Assembly: GCA_031267055.1 (NCBI GenBank)
Contig: JAIRZV010000096.1
Span: 1 to 18,035, forward strand
Direction: 5' to 3'
Length of the DNA stretch: 18,035 bases
From: Candidatus Margulisiibacteriota bacterium
GTDB taxonomy: Bacteria; Margulisbacteria; Termititenacia; Termititenacales; Termititenacaceae
Shown here: in pieces, positions 1-7,077 of the stretch
How the letters are laid out: each line of letters starts with the position of its first letter
Numbering within the stretch: the first letter of the stretch is position 1
Notes under the pieces: model-generated
What the model saw: the letters and a program-made list of their open reading frames with translations, nothing else
Told to the model about the DNA's origin: nothing
Databases searched by the model: none
Position numbers and translations under genes: made by a program

Positions 1-160
1 CCGCGCGCGCCCCCCCCCCCCCCAAGAAATTTTTGTGTTATTTGTTTGTTTCATTTTTTATTATTACTACAAAGTATTTAAATTAAACAAGTGCGCGCAG
101 CGCACGACGTGTCTAAAGCTTATGAAAAAAAGCCCCGGTTGAAAAACTGGGGCTTTTGCT
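1..160. other. Left-edge non-coding region with poly-C tract and GC hairpin
   Basis: No gene is visible here. Bases 10-23 are 14 consecutive C, preceded by alternating CG, at the very edge of the window. This looks like a contig-end or homopolymer artefact. The following AT-rich stretch has no convincing reading frame. GTGCGC (91-96) and GCGCAC (100-105) form a short GC hairpin with loop GCA. Read leftward it is followed by a T-rich stretch, so it may be a backup terminator for the toxin-antitoxin operon. The stronger terminator lies at 125-154 and has its own entry. Confidence 0.5.
125..154 (-). terminator. Intrinsic terminator of the toxin-antitoxin operon
   Basis: AGCCCCGGTT (131-140) pairs with AACTGGGGCT (145-154) around a four-base loop. 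The A tract at 125-131 becomes a T run directly after the stem when read on the minus strand. The stem starts 7 nt past the antitoxin stop codon (161-163). On the minus strand one internal pair is an A-C mismatch. On the plus strand it is a G-U pair capped by a GAAA loop and followed by TTTT, so the element may also stop rightward transcription. Confidence 0.85.
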
Positions 161-490
161 TTAAGCGTGTTGTGGTCGCGAACGAAACTGTGTCCGCTGA
201 TTGGAATCAAAACGATTGTCAACCAAACGGCCGGTTAAATATTTGTGAATGATGCTAGAGATCAGCGTTTGATAGGGCAGGCCTTCTTCCGCTGCACGCA
301 GCTTGATACCGTCAAGATCACCGCGCGTTACACGGATATTCATGCGCTGATCTTTGGTAAGAGTATTTGTCGCGGCTTTGGCTAATTTAGTTTGCCAGCT
401 TGACAAATCCTCCACTGGCCGCCAGCCGTCATTTTCCAGCGAACTGATAAGCTTTTTTTCCTCTTGGTCTAGAAATTTTACTTTACGCAT
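161..490 (-). CDS. CopG/RHH-family antitoxin (BrnA-like)
   Basis: A 109-residue protein, probably the antitoxin of a type II toxin-antitoxin pair: it would neutralise the BrnT-like toxin and repress the operon. The N-terminus (KVKFLDQEEKKLISSLEND) and the central stretch NIRVTRGDLDGIKLRAAEEG followed by PYQTLISSIIHKYLTGRL match the ribbon-helix-helix CopG antitoxins seen beside BrnT-like toxins. The beta strand is near residues 50-54 and two helices follow. The ATG at 490 lies 2 nt after the toxin TAG. Its Shine-Dalgarno AAGGAG (497-502) is made of the last two codons of the toxin gene, so translation is probably coupled. The gene ends at a terminator. The family call rests on sequence resemblance; activity is inferred. 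Confidence 0.82.
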   Translation of the reverse strand: MRKVKFLDQEEKKLISSLENDGWRPVEDLSSWQTKLAKAATNTLTKDQRMNIRVTRGDLDGIKLRAAEEGLPYQTLISSIIHKYLTGRLVDNRFDSNQRTQFRSRPQHA

Positions 491-492
491 GG

Positions 493-765
493 CTACTCCT
501 TTCTTAAATATTGTTTAGTGTATTTACGGCTGGGATAAATCGTTTTCAATAAACATTTATCAGCCCTGATTTCTGCCGGCACAACATATACATAATTAGC
601 TACTACCACTAAAATAAATATTTGTCCTTTGTATTTGGCTTGATTGGGATGGTCAAAAACAGCGATTGCTTTTTGATTTTCTATTGCCAGCACAACTTCT
701 GCAAAAGAAATATTGCGTGTTTGTTTTAGCAACAGATTTTTCTGTTCATCCCAAACATAGCGCAT
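493..765 (-). CDS. BrnT-like toxin of a type II TA pair
   Basis: A 90-residue protein resembling the BrnT family, RelE-fold ribonucleases that block translation by cutting RNA. The N-terminal WDEQKN, the following ISFAEVVLAI, and the C-terminal IYPSRKYTKQYL, rich in basic residues, are the family-like segments. The DHPNQAKYKGQ stretch and the hydrophobic strand after it also fit. The gene is first in the operon, as in brnTA. The start has no Shine-Dalgarno; a TATAAT box sits 6 nt upstream, so the message is probably leaderless. A standalone orphan toxin is unlikely given the adjoining RHH antitoxin. I infer RNase activity from the family; no catalytic residue is assigned. Confidence 0.78.
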   Translation of the reverse strand: MRYVWDEQKNLLLKQTRNISFAEVVLAIENQKAIAVFDHPNQAKYKGQIFILVVVANYVYVVPAEIRADKCLLKTIYPSRKYTKQYLRKE

Positions 766-771
766 ATCTAA

Positions 772-800
772 ATTATATTACAATGTGTGCCTTTTGTAAA
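772..800 (-). promoter_or_regulatory. Promoter of the toxin-antitoxin operon (leaderless)
   Basis: On the minus strand TTTACA (795-800) is followed by a 17-bp spacer and a perfect TATAAT (772-777). Six bases then lead to the toxin ATG at 765. The expected transcription start falls on or next to the A of the ATG, and no ribosome binding site precedes it. This is the same geometry as the cimA and leuS promoters in the window. Confidence 0.8.
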
Positions 801-853
801 CAGCACGAAAAACCTTTCCGTACTTTGATGTATGCAGTGAATAAATTTCATTT

Positions 854-1669
854 CTAAAGAATACTGGACTTGCCGTACTGGCCATAGGCCTCATAATTGC
901 TGAAAGAAAAAACGACTTTGCTGCCGCGGCTTTCGTATGGCAAATACAGTTGATACTGTCCTTTTGAGGCTTTGAAATATTTGCCGGAATAGTTTTGGTT
1001 AAAAACCTTATCGAAGTATGCGCGTTCTTCCGAGGTCAACCTGGCAATGTAATTGATTTTGAGATCATTCGTAGTGTCTTTGGGATAATAAATTCTAAAA
1101 CTCAGATAAACAGCGTTACCGTTGATTTGGTCGGGCACCAACAGATGAATACTATTAAAATCCGCGTCTACTTTTTCAATAAGAGTTAAAGTTTCCATAA
1201 CTTCTTTTTGCCATTCGGAACTAAAATTATACCGGCTGATGTTTTCGAGAGCGCCGGAATATTTGCTTAAGATCATTCTGGCGGAATTTTCCAGCGCTTT
1301 TTCGCGTTTTTTCGTGGTGCCGTAGTCGCCGGCAAACATCAAGATAATGCTGGCCAATAATATGACCGCAAAAGAAATCAACCAAACAGGCAGATTGGAT
1401 TTTAATTTGCCAGCGGCGGATTTTTTAGCGGTGTTTTCCGCGATGAACGAAAGATTGAGCATTACATTGAGAGTCAGAGCGCCGGCCAGCAGAGCCAAAA
1501 TGCCGGCGATGCTGTAACTAAAAGATTCGGACAGCGTTTCCCGAAACACCCGCAGGCCAAAAATTTCATTGACGCTCCAGATCACTATCCAATAGAACAA
1601 AGCCAGCACGGCGATCAGACCGATAATATTGGTCAGTTTTACGATTTTTTTGTGGTCTAACATGCTCAC
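854..1669 (-). CDS. Membrane protein of unknown function with C-terminal soluble domain
   Basis: A 271-residue protein that I do not recognise. Three hydrophobic segments are visible near residues 12-36, 50-76 and 93-114. A soluble region of about 155 residues follows, beginning with basic residues (TTKKREKALENSARMIL) and ending in an aromatic, beta-rich part (YIARLTSEERAYF, GQYQLYLPYES, VVFSFSNYEAYGQ). It overlaps the response-regulator stop by 4 nt (GTGA), starting at GTG 1669; an in-frame ATG at 1663 is an alternative. Coupling to a receiver-only regulator suggests a sensory or output role at the membrane. No histidine-kinase, GGDEF or transporter motif is visible. Function is unassigned. 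Confidence 0.7.
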   Translation of the reverse strand: MSMLDHKKIVKLTNIIGLIAVLALFYWIVIWSVNEIFGLRVFRETLSESFSYSIAGILALLAGALTLNVMLNLSFIAENTAKKSAAGKLKSNLPVWLISFAVILLASIILMFAGDYGTTKKREKALENSARMILSKYSGALENISRYNFSSEWQKEVMETLTLIEKVDADFNSIHLLVPDQINGNAVYLSFRIYYPKDTTNDLKINYIARLTSEERAYFDKVFNQNYSGKYFKASKGQYQLYLPYESRGSKVVFSFSNYEAYGQYGKSSIL

Positions 1670-2043
1670 ACCGCTACAGTTTGTTTGGCGAAGAAACTTT
1701 TTAGCTCGGCAAGCAGGCTGTCCATGTGAAACGGTTTGATAATGATTTTCTCAAAATAAATTTTGTTGTGTTCGTTGATAAGCTCCGGCATGCCGGTCAG
1801 CGCGAAAATATGCGTGTCTTTCAATACGGAATTGGCGCGAATATTTCTGGCCAGCTCAATACCATTGACATCCGGCATGGCGATGTCCATCAAAATCAAA
1901 TCCGGTTTGGCGTCGAGGACGGCTTGATAAGCCTTGGTGCTGTCGGCCTCGGTGCTGACCGAGTATCCGGCTGTAACTAAAATTGCTTTGGAAAGAAATA
2001 AAATGCTTTTTTCGTCGTCAATGATAAAAATTTTATGCGCCAT
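1666..2043 (-). CDS. Single-domain response regulator (CheY-like receiver)
   Basis: A 125-residue stand-alone receiver domain that would accept phosphate from a histidine kinase. Canonical residues are present: acidic pocket D9-D10 (IIDDEKS), phospho-acceptor D53 in LILMDIAMPD, T83 in ALTGMP, and K103 in IIIKPF. There is no output domain, so it must act through a partner; the membrane protein coupled to its 3' end is the obvious candidate. I chose the ATG at 2043 because AGGGGG (2051-2056) lies 7 nt upstream of it; an extension to the TTG at 2064 would translate across this Shine-Dalgarno. No kinase gene is present in the window. Confidence 0.9.
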   Translation of the reverse strand: MAHKIFIIDDEKSILFLSKAILVTAGYSVSTEADSTKAYQAVLDAKPDLILMDIAMPDVNGIELARNIRANSVLKDTHIFALTGMPELINEHNKIYFEKIIIKPFHMDSLLAELKSFFAKQTVAV

Positions 2044-2063
2044 ATTTATACCCCCTGTGTTCA

Positions 2064-2092
2064 ATTATACAGCCTGTTTTTTAAAAAATCAA
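2064..2092 (-). promoter_or_regulatory. Promoter of the response-regulator/membrane-protein operon
   Basis: On the minus strand TTGATT (2087-2092), a 17-bp spacer and a perfect TATAAT (2064-2069) precede the regulator gene. The -35 box overlaps the panB stop codon. The expected start near 2057 leaves a 14-nt leader holding the Shine-Dalgarno AGGGGG. So this operon can be expressed independently of the cimA operon upstream. Confidence 0.72.
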
Positions 2093-2877
2093 AATGAATG
2101 TGCGGTGTCGGGAAATTTGCCCTGCTTGATCTCGGCAATATATTTCTCGACAGCTTGAGTTACGGTTTGGTCGAGATCAGCGTAACGCTTCGCGAAGCGC
2201 GGCGCTTTGGGGTACAGGCCGAGCATATCGTCGCAGACCAGCACTTGTCCGTCACAGCCCGCGCCCGCACCGATGCCGATAGTCGGGATTTTCAAAGCAC
2301 GCGTTATTTCTCGAGCCAGTTTGGCCGGCACCATTTCCAGGACGAGCATAAACGCGCCGGCTTTTTCCAGCAGCCTGGCGTCGGTTTTAAGTTTTTGCGC
2401 GGCGGCGCGGTCTTTGCCCTGCACGCGATAACCCGACAAACTGTTGACGCTTTGTGGCGTGAAACCCAGATGCCCGATGACTGGTATGCCCGCGGCGGTT
2501 ATTTTGCGGATAGATTCCAGGATCACGCCGCTGGCGCCTTCCAGTTTCACCGCGTTGGCTCCGGTCTTTTGCATAATCTTGCCGGCGTTGAGCAGACTTT
2601 TTTCAGGATTGACTTGATAAGACATAAAAGGCAAATCCACCGCCATAAACTTATCAGGCGCGCCACGCCGCACCGCCTGCCCGTGATAGATCATTTCCGC
2701 GAGCGTTACGGACAGCGTGTTTTCTTTGCCCTGAAAAACCGTGCCCAGCGAATCGCCCACCAGCAGCATTTCCACAGCGGTGTTATTGAAGACCGCCGCC
2801 AGCGCCGCGGAATAAACAGTCAGCATCGTGATCTTTTCCTGATGTTTCTTGGCCTGCAATTTGGCGAGCGTTTCCAT
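2089..2877 (-). CDS. panB: 3-methyl-2-oxobutanoate hydroxymethyltransferase
   Basis: PanB, the cytoplasmic enzyme that transfers a hydroxymethyl group from 5,10-methylene-tetrahydrofolate to 2-oxoisovalerate, giving ketopantoate in pantothenate and CoA synthesis. At 262 residues it has normal length. Family residues are visible: metal ligands D42 (LLVGDSLG), D81 (AVDLPFMSY) and E113 (KLEGA), the GHLGFTPQSV motif near 135-144, catalytic base E181 (LVLEMVP), and GIGAGAGCDGQVLV near 201-214. It is the last gene of the cimA-lysA-cdaA-panB operon, beginning 2 nt after the cdaA stop with no strong Shine-Dalgarno, so it probably relies on translational coupling. The rest of the pathway (panC, panE/ilvC) is not in the window. 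Confidence 0.97.
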   Translation of the reverse strand: METLAKLQAKKHQEKITMLTVYSAALAAVFNNTAVEMLLVGDSLGTVFQGKENTLSVTLAEMIYHGQAVRRGAPDKFMAVDLPFMSYQVNPEKSLLNAGKIMQKTGANAVKLEGASGVILESIRKITAAGIPVIGHLGFTPQSVNSLSGYRVQGKDRAAAQKLKTDARLLEKAGAFMLVLEMVPAKLAREITRALKIPTIGIGAGAGCDGQVLVCDDMLGLYPKAPRFAKRYADLDQTVTQAVEKYIAEIKQGKFPDTAHSF

Positions 2878-2879
2878 GA

Positions 2880-3692
2880 TTATTTAGCCGACGGTTTTTT
2901 GCCGAATAACTTTTTTAGATTGCGCTGCAGAGCGGTCAATTCCCCTTGATAGATTTTGAGCAAATAAGTCTGCACAGCTTGCAGATTTAATCTGCGCGTC
3001 AACTGACCGTTCTCGGCGATAGAGATATAGCCAGTTTCTTCCGACACCACAATGATCAGCGCGTCGCTGACTTCCGACAGGCCGATCGCCGCGCGGTGCC
3101 GCGTACCGAGCGAGCCGAGATTTTTATTTTCCGTCAAAGGCAGCATGCAGCTCACCGCGCCGATCTTTTTGTCCCGCACAATCAGCGCGCCGTCGTGGAT
3201 CAGGGCTTTTTTGTGAAACAGGCTGACGATGAGGTCAGCGTTGATTTCCGCCTGCAAAGCAATGCCGGTTTCCATAAACTCGCTCAAGCTGATATTGCGT
3301 TCGATGACGATCAGCGCGCCGATTTTGTGCTTGGCCAGAAATTCCACCGCTTTGACTATCTGGCTGATAATATTGAGATCAGCGGTTTGTTTGGCCGCCG
3401 GCGCAAAAAAATTTCCGCCGAGTTTTCCCAGGCCGTGCCGCAGCTCCGGCTGAAAAACCACGATCAGCAAAGTGGCCAACATCGGTGTCAGCTGGCCGAT
3501 CAACCATTCGATAGTGTACAGATTCGCCACTTTGGAAATAATAAAAATTCCGATTAAAACCGCAAAGCCCTTGAGCAGTTGTCCGGCGCGCGAACTGCGC
3601 AGCCAGACCAACGCGTAATAGACCGCGATACTGACCAGCGCGATGTCGAGAATATCCAGTAGGCGAAATTGACCGAGCAAAGCGCTGAACAT
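2880..3692 (-). CDS. cdaA: Diadenylate cyclase, membrane-bound (c-di-AMP synthase)
   Basis: CdaA makes cyclic di-AMP from two ATP. This second messenger controls potassium and osmolyte uptake and cell-wall homeostasis. Three N-terminal hydrophobic segments (about residues 11-31, 41-57, 66-82) anchor it in the membrane, as in CdaA/YbbP. The DAC (DisA_N) domain covers roughly 100-245 with both signature motifs intact: DGA at 167-169 (LIHDGALIV) and RHR at 198-200 (LGTRHRAAIGLSE). The length, 270 residues, is typical. The ATG overlaps the lysA stop (TGATG), with AGGAG 5 nt upstream. In Firmicutes cdaA normally sits with cdaR and glmM; here it sits between a DAP decarboxylase and panB, which is unusual. 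No cdaR is visible. Confidence 0.96.
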   Translation of the reverse strand: MFSALLGQFRLLDILDIALVSIAVYYALVWLRSSRAGQLLKGFAVLIGIFIISKVANLYTIEWLIGQLTPMLATLLIVVFQPELRHGLGKLGGNFFAPAAKQTADLNIISQIVKAVEFLAKHKIGALIVIERNISLSEFMETGIALQAEINADLIVSLFHKKALIHDGALIVRDKKIGAVSCMLPLTENKNLGSLGTRHRAAIGLSEVSDALIIVVSEETGYISIAENGQLTRRLNLQAVQTYLLKIYQGELTALQRNLKKLFGKKPSAK

Positions 3693-5002
3693 CAGAACTC
3701 CTGTTGGGCGAGCAAGTCGTCATAGGTTTCGCGGTGCACCAGCACGCGGCTTTGGCCAACGTTGACCAGCACCATAGCTGGCCGCGGATTTTGATTGTAA
3801 TTGGAAGACATGGCGTAATTGTACGCTCCTGTGGCATAAACCGCCAGCAAATCGCCCGCGGCGGCCGGCGGCAAATAAATATCCTTGATCAGCACATCGC
3901 TGGACTCGCAAAACTTGCCGGCGATCGTCACTCTTTCCGTTTTGCGCTCGGACATTTTGCTGACAAGATCCGCGGTGTACTTCGCGTCATACAGCATTGG
4001 CCGCGGATTGTCCGACATGCCGCCATCCACGAACAAATATTTGCGGATATTTTGATTGTCTTTGACCGCGCCGATAGTGTAGAGCGTAACGCCGGCGCGT
4101 CCGACTATCGAACGCCCGGGCTCGACGATCAACCGCGGCAGCGGCAAACGGCGTTTTTCACAATGATATTTTAGCTCCTGGCCAATAATTCTGGCGTAAT
4201 CCGCTACTGACGGCGGTGTTTCTTTTTCCAAATAAGAAATGCCCAAACCGCCGCCCAGATTTAAAATTTGCACTTCGAGCTGATTGTGTTTTTGAATTTC
4301 TGCGATCAGCTCGGTCATTTTTTCCACGACAAAACTAAAAGGATTGACGTCAAGGATTTGCGAGCCGATGTGGGTATGCACGCCCCTGAAATCAATATTG
4401 CGGCAACGTTTCACTTCTTCGATAAAATCGCAGATCTGTTCGATATGCACGCCGAATTTAGAGTCAAAGCCGCCGGTTTTCACGAAGTCGTGCGTATGTG
4501 CCTCGATGCCGGGTCTGACACGCACCAAAATCGTGGCTTTTTTCTGCAAACGGCCGGAGATATTTTCCAGATTTTGTAGCTCGGCAGTGTTGTCGACGAC
4601 TATCAAACCGACTCCAGCCTGCAAAGCGTCCTCTAATTCTTGCGGCGATTTATTGTTGCCGTGAAAAATAATTTTTTGCGCGTCAATTCCCGCTTTGAGC
4701 GCGATGTGCAGTTCTCCGCCGGAAACCACGTCGATGCTTAAACCTTCCTCGTCAATGATCCGGTAAATGCCAGCGACAGCCAGCGCTTTGGAAGCGTAAG
4801 CTATGACGGCGTCAGGATAGTTTTCCGCAAAAGCCTGCTGGTACTCACGGCAGCAAGTCCGCAAAGTTTCTTCGTCCAGGATGTACAGCGGCGTGCCGTA
4901 TTGCGTGGCCAGCGCGGCCAGATCACAGCCGCCAATTTCCAAATTGTTGCGGACGCTGATGCAGCTGGTCAGCGGCATATATTCATGTTTGCTGTGTAAC
5001 AT
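3692..5002 (-). CDS. lysA: Diaminopimelate decarboxylase
   Basis: LysA is the PLP enzyme that decarboxylates meso-diaminopimelate to L-lysine, the last step of the DAP pathway. At 436 residues it has normal length. Visible family residues are the PLP lysine K72 (YASKAL), HTHIGSQI near 209-216, the phosphate-binding GGGLG near 250-254, EPGRSIVG near 294-301, C365 in FCESSDVL, and the tyrosine-bearing AYNYAMSSNYN near 393-403. The barrel domain is followed by the C-terminal beta domain. The ATG at 5002 has GGAG about 6 nt upstream. It lies 11 nt after cimA and overlaps cdaA by one base, so it is part of one operon. Confidence 0.97.
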   Translation of the reverse strand: MLHSKHEYMPLTSCISVRNNLEIGGCDLAALATQYGTPLYILDEETLRTCCREYQQAFAENYPDAVIAYASKALAVAGIYRIIDEEGLSIDVVSGGELHIALKAGIDAQKIIFHGNNKSPQELEDALQAGVGLIVVDNTAELQNLENISGRLQKKATILVRVRPGIEAHTHDFVKTGGFDSKFGVHIEQICDFIEEVKRCRNIDFRGVHTHIGSQILDVNPFSFVVEKMTELIAEIQKHNQLEVQILNLGGGLGISYLEKETPPSVADYARIIGQELKYHCEKRRLPLPRLIVEPGRSIVGRAGVTLYTIGAVKDNQNIRKYLFVDGGMSDNPRPMLYDAKYTADLVSKMSERKTERVTIAGKFCESSDVLIKDIYLPPAAAGDLLAVYATGAYNYAMSSNYNQNPRPAMVLVNVGQSRVLVHRETYDDLLAQQEF

Positions 5003-5013
5003 TTTTGCTCCGT

Positions 5014-6573
5014 TTATTTTAACAGGCCATATTCAATGCTGTCGACCAAAGCGTGCCAGCTGGCTTCGATGATGTCGGTGGACACGCCAACCGTGCCCCA
5101 GGTTTTGCGGCTGTCACGAGACTCGATGATGACGCGCACTTTGGCTTCCGTGCCGCTGCGACCGTCGAGCACGCGCACTTTGTAATCCGACAGCGCGATA
5201 TTTTGGACCTGCGGATAGTCGGCGGCCAGAGCTTTGCGCAGAGCGCGGCCAAGCGCGGATACCGGACCATTGCCATCGGCGACAGTGTGGATTTCTCGGC
5301 CTTTCACTTTGATCTTAACGGTTGCTTCGACGATCAATTCTTTTTCGTCAAATTTTTCATTGGTTACATGAAAACTGATTAGCTCAAACAGTGGCTGGCG
5401 TCTGCCCAACGTTCTTTGTAACAACAGCTCCAGCGAAGCCTCTCCTTCTTCAAAATGATAACCGGCGGATTCCAGCGCTTTGATTTTTTGCACCAGCTGC
5501 TTGACCTGCGGATCGTCTTTTTGCAAAGCGATGCGCATAGTCTTGGCTTTGTACAGCAAATTGCTGGCGCCGGAAAGTTCAGAGATCAAGACACGCTGTT
5601 TGTTGCCCACGAGTTCGGGATTGACATGCTCGTAGGTCGCGGGATTTTTCCGGATCGCGCTGACGTGCACACCGGCTTTGTGCGCAAAAGCGGAATGGCC
5701 GACATAAGCGGCTTGATTGTGCAGTGGCAGATTGGCGATCTCCGCGACACGGCGGGCCAGCGTGGCCAGCTCAGTTAATTTTTTCGGTGGCAAAACCTGA
5801 CAGCCCATTTTTAATTGCAGCGAGGGAATGATCGCGCAAAGATTGGCGTTGCCGCAACGCTCGCCGTAGCCGTTGATCGTACCCTGCACCTGCGTCGCGC
5901 CGGCGGCCACGGCGGTCAAAGAATTGGCGACGGCGGTTTCCGTGTCATTGTGCGTGTGAATACCGAGCGGCGTTTTGAGACCGGCGCGCGCCGCGCTGAC
6001 AATTTCTTTGATCTCCGCAGGCAGTGTTCCGCCATTGGTGTCGCAGAGCACAATACGGTCTGCGCCGGCGTCTTGCGCGGTCAGCAATGCGCTCAAGGCG
6101 TATTCGGGATTGTGTTTGTACGCGTCAAAAAAATGTTCAGCGTCAAAAAAAACTTCTTTTTTGTGATTTTTGAGAAAGCGAATAGTATCGTCAATGATTT
6201 TTAAATTTTCGGCCAGCGAGATTTTTAGCGCGTCTTTGACATGCAAATCCCAGGTCTTGCCGAAAACCGAGACGACCGGAGTGCCGGCGGCCAGCAGATT
6301 TTGCATATTTGGATCGTCTTTAGCCGGTCGACCGGCGCGGCAAGTCGAGCTGAAAGCCACGATCTGGGCTGTTTTAAATTTTTCTTTTTTGACCAAACGA
6401 AAATACTCGTCAGTTTTTGGATTGCTGCCCGGCCAGCCGCCTTCTATATAATGAATACCAAATTCATCAAGCAGACGGGTGATTTTCAGCTTGTCCTGCG
6501 CGGTGAAAGAAATGCCTTCGCCTTGTTCGCCGTCGCGCAAGGTGCTGTCCAGTATAGTAATAGCCTTGCTCAT
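5014..6573 (-). CDS. cimA: (R)-citramalate synthase
   Basis: CimA condenses pyruvate with acetyl-CoA to (R)-citramalate, opening the threonine-independent route to 2-oxobutyrate and isoleucine. The 519 residues comprise an HMGL-like barrel (about 1-280; DSTLRDGEQGEG at 9-20, HTHND metal ligands near 209-213, GYGERCGNANL), a linker, and a C-terminal LeuA-type dimer/regulatory domain (about 385-519). The motif EGGWPGSNPK near 44-53 and the overall length fit the citramalate synthase group better than 2-isopropylmalate synthase. The start is set by a TATAAT box 6 nt upstream and the absence of a Shine-Dalgarno. It heads the operon with lysA, cdaA and panB. Substrate choice is inferred from motifs only. 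Confidence 0.93.
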   Translation of the reverse strand: MSKAITILDSTLRDGEQGEGISFTAQDKLKITRLLDEFGIHYIEGGWPGSNPKTDEYFRLVKKEKFKTAQIVAFSSTCRAGRPAKDDPNMQNLLAAGTPVVSVFGKTWDLHVKDALKISLAENLKIIDDTIRFLKNHKKEVFFDAEHFFDAYKHNPEYALSALLTAQDAGADRIVLCDTNGGTLPAEIKEIVSAARAGLKTPLGIHTHNDTETAVANSLTAVAAGATQVQGTINGYGERCGNANLCAIIPSLQLKMGCQVLPPKKLTELATLARRVAEIANLPLHNQAAYVGHSAFAHKAGVHVSAIRKNPATYEHVNPELVGNKQRVLISELSGASNLLYKAKTMRIALQKDDPQVKQLVQKIKALESAGYHFEEGEASLELLLQRTLGRRQPLFELISFHVTNEKFDEKELIVEATVKIKVKGREIHTVADGNGPVSALGRALRKALAADYPQVQNIALSDYKVRVLDGRSGTEAKVRVIIESRDSRKTWGTVGVSTDIIEASWHALVDSIEYGLLK

Positions 6574-6579
6574 AAAGAG

Positions 6580-6608
6580 ATTATAAAGAAAAGGGCAGGG
6601 TTTAGCAA
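6580..6608 (-). promoter_or_regulatory. Leaderless promoter of the cimA-lysA-cdaA-panB operon
   Basis: On the minus strand TTGCTA (6603-6608), a 17-bp spacer and a perfect TATAAT (6580-6585) are followed by 6 nt and then the cimA ATG at 6573. Transcription would start at or within one base of the ATG, and no Shine-Dalgarno exists. The -35 region reads TTGCTAAACCC, close to TTGCTTAAACCC in the leuS promoter. Confidence 0.85.
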
Positions 6609-6620
6609 TTTTTTAGACAG

Positions 6621-6636
6621 ATTGACCGGCGTCAAT
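6621..6636. repeat. Short inverted repeat between the XRE gene and the cimA promoter
   Basis: ATTGAC (6621-6626) and GTCAAT (6631-6636) flank CGGC. The hairpin lies just after the stop of the 144-residue XRE gene and 12 bp upstream of the cimA -35 box. No T run follows on the minus strand, so it is a poor intrinsic terminator. It could be a regulator site or a processing hairpin at the end of the accessory operon. Confidence 0.35.
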
Positions 6637-6640
6637 GTTG

Positions 6641-7075
6641 TTAAGAAATCAGATCTGCTAGACTTAAATTAAAAGTATCCATTATTTTCTGGATCAAGAT
6701 AAAATGAATAGGATGCTGGATGGCGCATCTTTCAAGTTGGCTGATAGCAGCTACCGATACATTACCGAGCGCTTCCGCAAATTCCCTTAGATTCATCCCT
6801 CGGGATTTTCGTATTTCTACTATGCGCCTACATAATTCTGATATTTCTTCATCATTCTTATTTAAAAGCAGTTCTTGGAGTTCTTGAACATCACCTTGCA
6901 AAAAGCGTTCTCTTAACAGTTGGATAGTCTTATCCAGCTCGTTTTGCATATCGATCATCTGAGCTTTTAGTTCTGGAGCCAAACCTTCCTGCTCACTAAG
7001 CTCTTGAGCTTCCAGTTTTTTGATTTTCAATTCTTGAATCTTTTCTTTTATTATGGCAATGTTTTTGTGCTGCAT
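6641..7075 (-). CDS. XRE-family regulator with N-terminal shared helical module
   Basis: A 144-residue two-part protein. Residues 1-55 form a charged, predicted coiled-coil helix containing LSEQEGLAPELKAQ, almost identical in pattern to the first 55 residues of the 604- and 371-residue proteins of this cluster. Residues 81-144 form an XRE/Cro-type helix-turn-helix (EIRKSRGMNLREFAEALG, then VSVAAISQLERCA). The HTH suggests it represses or senses at the cluster promoter; the shared module suggests it binds the same partner as its two relatives. It is the last gene of the operon. Its Shine-Dalgarno AAGGAG lies in the last two codons of the preceding gene (AAG GAG TAG, then TT before ATG). The regulatory role is inferred. 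Confidence 0.82.
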   Translation of the reverse strand: MQHKNIAIIKEKIQELKIKKLEAQELSEQEGLAPELKAQMIDMQNELDKTIQLLRERFLQGDVQELQELLLNKNDEEISELCRRIVEIRKSRGMNLREFAEALGNVSVAAISQLERCAIQHPIHFILIQKIMDTFNLSLADLIS

Positions 7076-7077
7076 AA

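Noticed and set aside
2098..2949. 283-codon open frame on the plus strand opposite panB and cdaA
   Set aside because: It is a shadow of panB, whose catalytic residues and length are complete; the translation is histidine- and phenylalanine-rich with no recognisable domain.
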